Assembly (NCBI RefSeq): GCF_019097595.1
Contig: NC_080718.1
Location: forward strand, 15,435,657-15,499,656
Length of the DNA: 64,000 bases
Reading direction: 5' to 3'
DNA from: Hemibagrus wyckioides
Taxonomy: Eukaryota; Chordata; Actinopteri; Siluriformes; Bagridae
Of this stretch, positions 23,552 through 34,021 are shown in pieces. Each line of letters begins with the position of its first letter. Position 1 is the stretch's first letter. The notes beneath the pieces were generated by a model, which worked only from the letters and a program-made list of their open reading frames with translations, was not told the DNA's origin and made no database searches. Position numbers and translations under genes: made by a program.

Positions 23552-25899
23552 AGAGATCAGTCAGCAGTAGAGCTGCTGCAAAAGGAACAGAAGAGGTCTT
23601 AGCTAGAGCGGTGCAGTCTGGCCAGTTACAGTGGTGTCTTTCTTTTGCGGCTGCCATGCTTGCTTTCACTCGCTCACTGTTAATCATGCTTTCAGGGCTG
23701 TGTATCACACACAATGAAGTGTGCAAGAAATCTGCTTGTAAAGTAACTGAAGGCTGTGGGCTATGGCACACAAACACACTCCCACACACAAATAAGGCAA
23801 GGAAAAGCTGATGCTAAGAAATACACATAAGTGCTCCACTGGAGACCGACAGACAGAGAGATCTGGAGAGGCTTCGCTGTTCTGTGCAGATTCACTATTT
23901 TGACATCCTAAAAGGCTGTGAATCATTTCAAGACATTCAGTATGCTTTCCAGGACTTCTGACTCTTCATCTTTTGTCCTGCCGAGCTTATAACTGGCAGT
24001 GCAGCCCAAGAAACATGAGAAGGAGAACAGAAACATCCATTTTATGTACATAAGCTGCAACTGGGACTGCTGTGTTTCTAGGTCTACAAACACATTACTG
24101 ATAAATACTTAAACAGGCTACATAGAATGCAAGATTCTACATAAGAAGAGACTCTGGACCCAAAAAAAAAACAACGAGCAGCACAATGTGATTCAATAAA
24201 ATATTTTAGAAACACATTCAATTAGACACATTATGGAATTCTGTGCAAATGTGTAAAATAGATTTACTTATAAGATTTTGTTTTATATCCACTCTAAAAA
24301 TGTTAGATTTCACTCCTTCATGGGTTCTTTGGAAGAAGAGTAATACTCGGACTCCTTGTAATAGATTTATACTTGGAAAAAAAGAGGTTCTTTGGATAGC
24401 TTTGAGAGGTTATACTGCTACTTTAACACTTTTTATACCTCTCCCTTAGTGTTTTAGACACAAATATAATGGTATATTTAACAATAATACAAAAATACAA
24501 ATCACAAAATCACAGTTGATTACTAGTCACAAGTGAGATCATCCAATTAGATACCCTTCCCCCTTTAGACAGGACTTGCTCTTTAGTAGCTTAGTAGCTC
24601 CTTGGCATGCGACTTTCCATACATGATTCACTTTTCTACCCATCTCTTGATTGGGGAGTTCTCTTCTCCAATTATATAAGTCAGAAAAGCCTAACATTAA
24701 TCCTGCCACTATTGTTCAGTTTTAGCTAGCTAGCTACGCTACAGCCAGATCTGCTCATACTCATACTCACTGTGGAATATCTCGAACACTACTGGCTGTT
24801 CTGTGTGATAGTCAAGCAGTTTAATCTGACTTCCTGTTTCAGAAGGAAATACACCAATATATGTAATAAAACACACCCAGAAGCAATTTCACAAGTTCCA
24901 CAAAAAAGACCAGTGGACGAACACTTTTGGGTGGTGAAGTGCAGAGCTCCAGGGTCATGGTTCAATCCTAAGATCAAGTCTTTGAGGTATTTCACATTTT
25001 CTCTCCGAGCCTGCACAGGTTTCCTTAGGGTTCTCTGGCTTCCTCTCATATCCCATAAATAGCAGGGAGGCTATGTGATGCAAAATTTCCCCTTGGTTGT
25101 AAATGAGTATCTGGATTTTTTGTGTGAATGGAGTTCCTCTATGGACCAGTGTTCGATTCTGACCAAGAAAAAACAGGTACTGAAGCTGAAGAAGTGAATG
25201 AATAAATGAATGAATACTAGATTGAACACACTTATTCCGGTCATCTTAGTTTAGATTGAAAACCAAAAAAAAAGGAACTATTCAATAAGATTTCAACTAA
25301 AGAGTACTGTATAATAATTTGGAAGTTCTCCATCACGAAAATCATGAAAGAAATTGAGGACCCCTAGTTTAATAATCATAAACTTAGCCTATCTATCCAG
25401 CAAACAACCTCATCAGCTTTTTCAATACTCTGATGCTCACTGGTGTGATGGTTTCAAGACACAACAGCAAAACAGCTGAGATCCCAGACCATTTAGAGCT
25501 GCTGTCATTTGTGCAGTTGGTTGTCTAATTGCTGGGAGGTGTTGCCAGGTTCCAACTAAAATAAATCCCCTTTAGTTAATAATATAGATTGCTATTATGA
25601 TTGCAAATACATAACATATGATATTACTGACATTACGTCCAGTGCAGTTGGTGTACTTGGGTGAAGTGGCTGGCTAATGACTGGCTCACTGGCGAAATGT
25701 GATCTGCAATACAAAGACAATCCGCTTGTTGCATAGCAATCCGCTACACACAGCATATTTAGTGCTGACCATAAACACACAACGGAGCCTATAGTCAGCT
25801 ACATGCAAGAATAATGACAAGCAAAATGTCATGAACATTTGGGTACACGGTAAACTGTTTCAGCGCGCTGTCAGTGTAGCGGACAGTCACACAGCAACG
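23552..25899. other. ttbk2 first intron, no gene seen
   Basis: No conserved exon was recognised on either strand. A degenerate repeat-like stretch occurs near 24950-25220 (GGTTTCCTTAGGGTTCTCTGG and a GAATGAATAAATGAATGAAT end). The remainder is unremarkable AT-rich sequence. Confidence 0.4.
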
Positions 25900-26340
25900 C
25901 AGTAATGTCACCGGCCATCTGAATCCATGTTGGTTACCTCAATGAGTCGCGCTGCCGACAATCCTGTGATCCAGAAAGCGCCGGATGTGCTTCCACCTTT
26001 AAAATACGCTTAAAATCATGATGACGACTCACGTGCGGGTGCAGGCGTCTCGTCCGTATACATCGCCATCTGTTTTCTTGGCATGTACCAAAAGGCGGGT
26101 ATATATGAAAAGAGATTAAATGACCCTTTCTTCTAAGCGGCCTCGCAGCAGCATCTTTCGGTCGCTGCGGATTCGTGACGTGCGCGCCTCCTCCTCCGGT
26201 AAAGACTGCCTGCGAGCGCGTGCGCGACACTGCCAGCCTTCGCAACAGCGCACACACGTACACCGCGCATTCCGCTTTGCTCGTGCACGAGCGCTATCCT
26301 CGGAGAAAGAGTCGGCTCAGTGACTCGGCTCATTTTGGTA
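25900..26340 (-). promoter_or_regulatory. CpG-rich promoter and noncoding first exon region of ttbk2
   Basis: CpG density rises sharply relative to the flanks (for example GCGCGTGCGCGACACTGCC near 26214). On the minus strand, CTCATTGAG followed by GTAACC at about 25937 is a good splice donor that could end exon 1 and join the exon at 23309. Short ORFs on both strands here are CpG artefacts. The transcription start is not determinable by reading. Confidence 0.5.
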
Positions 26341-28028
26341 GTATTTCGAGAGCCTAGGAAACAATTAATCTGTTAACTATAGCGTGAAACGTGTGTTTGA
26401 CTCTCGGCCGTGTGAGGCATTATGACAGGGATGGTACGACTGCAGGGCTGATTTCTGTATGATAGATAGTAAGGGAAGAGATCGTTTATTAAAACAAAGG
26501 AAATTAATTAATTTTCTTAATGAAGCACAGACACGGCACACACAATAACAACCTTGTATTTGTCAGTGAATAGTTGTAGTGACTTAACAATAGTGATTTA
26601 ACGATTATGTAAATAGTGAATCCAATGCGAAATAATGTTATTTAATAAAAAATTAAAAAAAAACAAAAAAAAAAACAATTGCTGTTCATAATATCGCAAA
26701 CTAGGTTTTTTTTTAATTATCTGAGAGCCGAAAGAGTCGGCTCCTATCGGTGAGCTGAGCCAAATGATCTGACTCACTGAAACGTGCCGGAATTCCCTGT
26801 GCCGGTATAGTGTAGAGCCAGGCGTTAAACTGCAATGCTACAGTTTGAACAACAGGGGGCATTATTGAACTGTTCAGAGCCAGTCTGTAAAATAAAAGCT
26901 TCCCACTGACGCGCTCAAAGTCATGGCTAAATAAGGGTTATTTTATATACGGCTTATGTACACATTAGCCTTATTTTAAGCTATTATATATTATTTTTCA
27001 GAATAAAATGTCAATGGTTTTCCTATCAAATCCGAAAAGTAACAACTTTATATTTTGGAAAAAAAAAAAAAAAATTACAGTACAATAACATTTTGACTAT
27101 TAAAATGTACACAAGCTACATGCACATAATGTATGTCAATTATCAAATATGTTGTTGACGATTAATGATTAGAAAAGCTTAGTGGAATATTCATAACCAA
27201 ACAAAATAGTATCTTTAATCCCTGTCAAAGCACCGTGTTTATATAAAAGTGGAGTGGATTATGTCAAGTGCGTTCTAAGTATCAAAACAAAAGTCTGTGG
27301 CATATCCGTAAATATAGATTAGAACACTTATATAAGCACTTTACCTTCGCTGTGACGATCATTATCAGACATTAAGCAAGTTATTCTTCTAAATTGATTG
27401 TCGGAAATGGAGTGATGTATATTAAATACATATAATGAGGAAGAAAAACAGAAGAACTCATACATGATCTACTCATTAATAGATGGGAAGGACGTGCAAA
27501 GAAACTCCCTACAACCAGTAACATTACAGTGCGTAACATTACAGTGCATAACAGTACAGTGCATGCTGTACACTCTGGAGCTGTACTGTACCCATGATCC
27601 CAAAAAAATAAGCTGGGTAGGAGGGTGAGCTAGTGATGCCTTGGATGTCGTGGACTGGTGCCATAACAAATCAGCGTCAGTGATAGGCTCCAAAACCGCT
27701 GTAACAACCGATGTAGGTGAAGTGCTTTATAAATGCGAATAAGTATATTATTAAAAAATATACTTTCGTATGGCTTTTGGCATATTTGTGGCGGTATAGT
27801 ATGATTTTAAGTCAGAGTATTCAAAGTATATTAAAACTTCGTAGCTTGTCTGGAGTATAGCGCCAAGCCGTGAACTTTTAATTTGACACAGTCGCGCTCC
27901 TTTTACTTCCCGTACACAGTGCTGCTTATCTCGGCTCACCGGGTTAAAAAATAAAGACACGTCAACAGCGCCTCCATCTTAGATAGGTCCATTTTATTGA
28001 CTTTAGTTAGATTAAATATTCTTGGAAA
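26341..28028. other. Intergenic interval between divergent ttbk2 and the THAP6-like gene
   Basis: Mostly AT-rich with no supported gene. A perfect 7-bp inverted repeat GAGCCGA/TCGGCTC (26725-26743) recalls ends of fish hAT-like repeats. Just before the THAP gene, TACTTCCCG (about 27905) and CGCCTCCATCTTAG (about 27970) resemble ETS and YY1 promoter motifs, which is weak evidence of its promoter. Confidence 0.35.
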
Positions 28029-30589
28029 ATGCCGGTACAATGCGCAGCGTATGGGTGTAAGAATCGTCGCAACGCAAATCTAAGAAAACAAGGGGTCACT
28101 TTCCACAGGTGAAATTTCTGATCATATGTGTGTTTTTATACTGAGACAGGGACTAGCCAGCTAAGTCTGATGTTTTGGTTAGCTAGCTAACGACAAGCGT
28201 TGACAGTTTGTTGTGTACCTGATGTTACACTTAACTACACTGACGTTCTGCAACCGGTGGGGCGTTTAAGGTTAAGTTAGATCAGTTTGTGCACGTGCGT
28301 TGGAATAAGATTAACTTTGGCAGCAGTGTTTGTGTTTACACTACTCCAGCTTTGTGGATGTGAGATTTCCAGAATGTCTCAGTGCTGCACAGTCTGGGCT
28401 TCAGTAACACAGCCTGCCTGATCTATCTGAAGAAAACCCGTAACATTAAAATAAACACTTCAACACATGCTGATGGAACAGCAGTTTTGCAGCAGAACCC
28501 CAAAGGCCAGCCGGATATATTGTTCCTATACACTTCCCTTTGAAACTCCACCCACTGAGGAGTCTTCAAATGGCGTACAAGTCTGTGGTTATAGTTATGT
28601 GGGAAAAAACTCAATATAGTATGACACTTTCAAGTTATACGAAAACGAAAAGGGGGCGGGGCTAACCTAGCAATACGACGTTATAGATAATAAAACGATA
28701 TAATCACATCTCCATTTTTTTCCAATTCGTATGAACTTCTCACAAGTACAGTTACACCAAACTACCAGGAATCTACTTTAACACTTGATTTATGTAATAA
28801 AGTTTCAATAATTAGTTTATTTACTTATTTTGGGGTGAGCCTTCAGCGATTGTAACTTACATACTTGATCATACATGTAACTTAAACTTTTATTTAAAAA
28901 TAATAATTATGAGATTGCATATATACACAGATCAGGCATAACATTATGAACACCTGCCTAATATTGTGTTGGACCCCTTCTGCTGCCAAATCAGCCCTGA
29001 CCCGTCATGCACTGTGTATTCTGACTCCTTTCTATCAGAACCAGCATTAACTTCTTCAGCAGTTTGAGCAACAGTAGCTCGTCTGTTGGATCGGATCACA
29101 CGGGCCAGCCTTCGCTCTCCTCGTGCATCAGTGAGCCTTGGACGCCTATGACCCTGTCGCCGGTTCACCACTGTTCCTTCCTTAGACCACTTTTGATAGA
29201 TACTGACCACTGCAGACCGGGAACACTGCACAAGAGCTGCAGTTTTGGAGATGTTCTGATCCAGTCATCTAGCCATCACAATTTGGTCCTTGGTCAAACT
29301 CACTGAAATCCTTACACTTGTCCATTTTTCCTGCTTCTAACACATCAACTTTGAGGACAAAATGTTCACCTGCTGCCTAATATATCCCACCCACTAACAG
29401 GTGCCATGATGAGGAGATAATCAGTCTTATTCACTTTACCTCTCAGTGCTCATAATGTTATGCCTGATCGGTGTATACATAATCATGGTGCATTATAAAA
29501 GAATATAAAAAATAAACTAAAAAAAAGTATATGTAAAATGTAAAAGGGTGTTTCAAGCATGAGGGTTAAATGGATTCACTTAACATCTTATGCTTTTATT
29601 CATTTAAATGGATACTGTAGTGAGATTTTATTAATGGTTATTTACCTGAAATGTACATGTAGGTTAGCCATGGTTAAAAAAGTATTTTACCTTTCTTTTA
29701 CAGACATATTTGTAATAATGTAATATTGACAGCACACAAATGACTCCCTGATTGGGGAATTATGCTTTAAATATAACTGGGATATGTAGTTGGTGAGCGC
29801 TTTTGTGTAACTTTAAGTTTGTGTGTAAATTTATTTCAAGGTTTCCCACTGATGCTAAGCTGAGAAAAATTTGGGAGACTGCTCTGAGAAAAGAGGGGTT
29901 TTCAGCCACTCCTCATTCAGTTCTGTGTAGCCAGCATTTCACAGAGGATGCCATCGACCGAACTGGGCAGATTGTTCGCCTACGTGAAGGAGCTGTCCCA
30001 TCCATTTTTAATTTCCCAGCACACCTTCAGAAAGTATGTTCACCTTTGTAAAGATAATTTATTATATTTGAAGATATTATTTTTTATTTCTTAAACAATT
30101 TGATTACATGTTTGCTTCACTGCCTAAAACAAAGATATTTTTATACCCCTTTTAGAAACCCATTAAACCAAGAAAGACTGCAACATCACAAAAGGCTGCT
30201 GCTCCATATGAAGTAGTGGTGGTGAAAGCAGACAGCAATACCAACAAAGACAAAACAGAAACTTTGGTTTGTGATGTGAGTATTTGTTAGTTTGGTTAAA
30301 AGACCCAGCAAATTGTAAATAATTCACAGTTCCCTCTAATGAATATACAATTTTCCTTTTTGCTGAACAGGAGCACTCGTATGCATTGGATCCGTCACCT
30401 AACAGAGTGAAAGACAGATTGGCGCAGGCCCTGGCAAACATGGAGCGCCTCCAGCGTCAACTCCGTAATGCCAAGGACAGAGAGAGAAGATGCAAGACAA
30501 CACTGAAGAGTGCCTTGGATGACCTAAAAGAGAGAAATCTCATCACAGATGAACTTCATCAAAGACTGGATCTGTATTCAAGTCTTTAG
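28029..30589 (+). CDS. THAP domain-containing protein 6-like, complete, 4 exons
   Basis: Exons 28029-28108, 29841-30033, 30156-30275 and 30371-30589 sum to 612 nt (203 aa plus stop), with all phases consistent. The THAP zinc-binding domain occupies about residues 1-90. The C2CH ligands are Cys5, Cys10, Cys56 and His59, Trp38 and Pro29 are present, and the domain ends with the family's AVPSIF box (78-83). Residues 132-135, EHSY, form an HCF-1-binding motif (E/D-H-x-Y). A charged coiled coil follows (about 140-195) with NAKDRERRCKTTLKSALDDL. The C-terminal part lines up with human THAP6 (222 aa) in the same EHSY-then-coiled-coil order. Expected role: sequence-specific DNA-binding nuclear factor. 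I leave the symbol blank because THAP6 orthology versus another small THAP paralogue needs a tree. Confidence 0.88.
28926..29473 (-). mobile_element. Tc1-like non-autonomous element in the THAP gene's first intron
   Basis: 548 bp bounded by inverted ends CACAGATCAGGCATAACATT and CATAATGTTATGCCTGATCG, with TA on both sides. The minus strand retains a longer transposase N-terminus ([20 protein letters not shown], then RPRLTDARGERR), which is the paired-type HTH region. The catalytic domain is deleted. Confidence 0.88.
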
Positions 30590-30938
30590 AAGTCACTAGC
30601 TCTTGCTTCTAACTTCAGTAAAATTGCACAGTGCTGCTTTAAAAGGGTGTGAAATATTTCAGTTTTGTGACACAAAAGGAGGGGGGCATGTCAGTAAATC
30701 TCTTCATTCTAAACAAATCATTTTGTTTAAATGCTCCATGCATGCCATTCCTTTTGGATTTTCTCATGTGGGCCCTCCGTGTCTAACTGTTACCCCAGTG
30801 AGTGTACTGGAACCGGGTGTTCCCTTGGATCCCTCACCAGCTTTGCTGAAGATTTTTCTGTCCCACAATATACGGAAAGACTTTGCCTGATCATTATGTG
30901 AAATAGATTGAGCCTGTAAATATTGCATTGTTTTTGCA

Positions 30939-30944
30939 AATAAA
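30939..30944 (+). promoter_or_regulatory. Polyadenylation signal of the THAP6-like gene
   Basis: AATAAA lies about 350 nt after the TAG stop, followed by a T-rich run at 30961. Confidence 0.6.
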
Positions 30945-31069
30945 TGTATAATATTTTGTAATTTTTTTGCCTTGCACCTATACTATTGACCTGCTACTGC
31001 CTAATCAGTCTTCCGGACATGAGCTTCAAGTAATGTTTACATCAAATATCTGAAATTGTAAAATTATGA

Positions 31070-31278
31070 CTCTGATCTGGCATGTTGGTACCGGATAGGC
31101 TGGTTTGAGTATTTGAGAAACTGCTGATCTCCTGGGATTTTCATGCAAACCCATCTGTAGTCTTTACACAGAGATGTGGGTGGGAAAAACGTTGACTGAG
31201 TGGCCGTTCTATGCCTTGTTAATAACAGAGGTCACAGGAAAATGGACAGATTTTTTTTTTCGAGCGGCCAGGCAGGAT
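31070..31278 (+). mobile_element. Remnant of a Tc1-like element
   Basis: GATAGGCTGGTTTGAGTATTTGAGAAACTGCTGATCTCCTGGGATTTTCA is the leader and HTH region of a widespread fish Tc1 family (same family as the palindrome at 1733-2385). It lacks ends and a catalytic part and is abutted by another element at 31281. Confidence 0.65.
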
Positions 31279-31280
31279 AT

Positions 31281-31942
31281 ACACTGAACAAAATTATAAA
31301 TGCAACTCTTGTTTTTGCCCCCATTTTTCATGAGCTGAACTTAAAGATCTAAGATCTTGTACACAAAAGGCCTATTTCTCTCCGAAAACTAGTCAGTATC
31401 TGGTGTGACCATCATTGCCTCACGCAGTGCAACACATCTAGTTCGCATAGAGTTGATCAGGTTGTTGATTGTGGCCTGTGGAATGTTGGTCCACTCCTCT
31501 TCAATGGCAGTGCGAAGTTGCTGGATATTGGCAGGAACTGGAACACGCTGTCGTATACGCCGATCCAGAGCATCCCAAACATGCTCAGTGGGTGACATGT
31601 CCAGTGAGTATGCTGGCCATGCAAGAACTGGGATGTTTTCAGCTTCCAGGAATTGTGTACAGATCCTTGCAACATGGGGCTGTGCATTATCATGCTGCAA
31701 CATGAGGTGATGGTCGTGGATGAATGGCACAACAGTGGGCCTCAGGATCTCGTCACGGTATCTCTATGCATTCAAAATGCCATCAATAAAATGCACCTGT
31801 GTTCGTTGTCCATAACATACGCCTGCCCATACCATAACCCCACCGCCACCATGGGCCACTCGATCCACAACGTTGACATCAGCAAACCGCTCACCCACAC
31901 GACGCCATACACGCTGGCTGCCATCTGCCCTGTACAGTGAAA
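31281..31942 (-). mobile_element. Tc1/mariner transposase fragment with C-terminal DDE half
   Basis: The end CACTGAACAAAATTATAAATGC is flanked by TA. The minus strand encodes the C-terminal half of a Tc1-type transposase: [23 protein letters not shown] with the second catalytic Asp, and SPTEHVWD with the third acidic residue. One in-frame TAG (31761-31763) interrupts two parts that are otherwise in the same frame. The N-terminal half and the other end are missing where it meets the next element at about 31943. Confidence 0.8.
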
Positions 31943-32324
31943 ATATATTAGGCAGCAAGTGAACATTTTGTCCTCAAAGTTGATGTGTTAAAAGCAGCAA
32001 AAATGGGCAAGCGAAATGAGCGAGTTTGACAAGGGCCAAAGTGCGATGGCTAGATGACTGGGTCAGAGCATCTCCAAAACTGCATCTCTTGTGGGGTGTT
32101 CCCAGTCTGTAGTGGTCAGTATCTATCAAAAGTATCCTTTAAGTCCTGTAAGTTGCGAGGTGGGGACTTGAAGACCTGCTGCTAACATCTTGGTGCCAGA
32201 TACCACAGCACACGTTCACGGATCTAGTGGAGTCCATACCTCAACGGGTCAGGGCTGTTAAGGCAGCAAAAGGGGGACCAACACAATATTAGTCAGGTGG
32301 TCATAATGGTATGCCTGATTGGTG
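31943..32324 (+). mobile_element. Truncated copy of the CAATCAGGCATAACATT Tc1-like family
   Basis: Reverse-oriented relative to the copies at 9819 and 28926. It keeps TTAGGCAGCAAGTGAACATTTTG near its truncated start and the terminal repeat GGTATGCCTGATTGGTG at its end. It is joined head-on to the preceding transposase fragment, so one probably inserted into or recombined with the other. Confidence 0.7.
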
Positions 32325-32675
32325 CATGTTAAAGTGGGAGATTACACAGACGTTATAAAAGAAAAGTACCTTTGTCATTTGTTACACCATATACAGGTAA
32401 GTTCTGTTCTTAAGTTATTTTGAACTTTGTTAACATAAACAAAACGTTCCCATAACGTTATGAACTGGTTCCTAAAATAACCAAGGGGAACTAAATGCTA
32501 ACGTTAGAAAACCGTTTGCTGTACCCTGATACTTGATTTAATCAGTATTAATACGAAAAAAATATTTGCAGTGAACTGAAAAGAGAAATCTCCTAAATAT
32601 ACTGGACATATAAAAATCTAAAAAATCTAAGTGCGTCTTCTCGTAGGTATTAGTTTAGTATTAGTCAGTATTTGT

Positions 32676-32737
32676 CCAATCAAATCTAACCAGTCACTGA
32701 CCAATCCGAGACGCCAGATTCGAAAAGGGGCGTGGCC
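32676..32737 (+). promoter_or_regulatory. Candidate ganc core promoter: two CCAAT boxes and a GC box
   Basis: CCAATC occurs at 32676 and 32701, 25 bp apart, and GGGGCGTGGCC at 32727-32737, about 50-110 bp before the ATG. This is a usual NF-Y/Sp-KLF layout for a TATA-less housekeeping promoter. Function is inferred. Confidence 0.55.
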
Positions 32738-32787
32738 GATGGTCACTGACTGTGTCTGCAGTACTGGAATAAGCACACACCTTCAGC

Positions 32788-33987
32788 ATGGCGGAACCTG
32801 GACAAGACAAGAGTGCTTCAACAGGCGAGCTCCAGAGGTGTGAACTGTCAAAATCTGTTTAGTGCAAACAACAGCACAATGCGTTTAATTATATATAAGT
32901 AAACGTTCAATTGTATAACCGCTTTGTTGTGGTCTTCCTGGTCTGTTCCACTTTCTCTCATTGTCACGTGACTGAGTACCTCTAACCATAATAGTATGCA
33001 TGAACTTTTTTACTTTTCAGCGTCGTTCCTGACGATGAGGGTAAATCAAAATTTAAGAGAGCCGAAAACATCATGTTTTACAAGTAAGTTTTCTAAACAA
33101 TGCATACAATCAGGCATGATTTCAGGAGCACAGTTTATTTGTCTGAATGATGGGTTGAATAACTAACACAGGAGACAGAAAGCCAGAGCTGCGTCTCAGT
33201 ACTGTGCCTTATTGGACACTTTAAGCCTGCGAGAGAGAGGAGCAGCTGTGGAGCTGTGTGTGTACAACTCTCAGGTACACAAATCAGTGTTTCTCTATAT
33301 CTGTGGGATAGATGATTGATGGTGTCAGCATATGCACCAGTATTAACTGCTAAGCACAAAGCACAGCATGCAGATGTGCATATACATTACAGACAATACA
33401 GATTATTAACACTGAAGTGTCTGTCTAGTCTGAACAGGAACACTTGCTTCTCCTAATCCATAAAATTCCTAATGGAACGTTGAGATTTACGATTGATGAA
33501 CTGCAGCCTGTCAGAGCACGCTATAAAGCTGAAGATGTCTTAATGGGAGAACCAAAATATGAGCAGTAAGTCTCAAGATGGTGCATTAAATTTTATAAAG
33601 ATTTCTTAAAAAATTTTACAACTCTAAAATGCTTCCTATCATTTATTTCATTCCTCACAGGTTGAGGATTGAGTGGAAGAGAGTTGACTGTGTTTCTCTG
33701 ACATGGGGTTCAGGGCAGTACCATGTCCACATCTTTGCTTTCCCTTTCCACCTAGAGATTCTCTGTGGGGACAAGGCATTGGTCACATTTAATCCTGAAG
33801 GCAGATTCTGCTTTGAGACTCTGTCTAATCCAGCCAGGTAACTGGGACATGTTGTCTGTGTGCCCACTGTCCTAGCTAAAAAAAAAAATTCTATTATTTA
33901 CACTAAATCGTGTTATTCTTTTATCCTTTACAGGCCATCCTCTAGTTCACCTCAGGCAAGAATCTAACATATACACACATGACAGTG

Positions 33988-34021
<34 letters not shown>

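Noticed and set aside
26133..26357. Open frames on both strands around 26.2 kb
   Set aside because: CpG-rich promoter sequence lacks stop codons by composition. No conserved peptide.
26725..26743. GAGCCGA/TCGGCTC inverted repeat as an operator or terminator
   Set aside because: Isolated in vertebrate intergenic DNA and similar to fish hAT-like repeat ends. No regulatory support.
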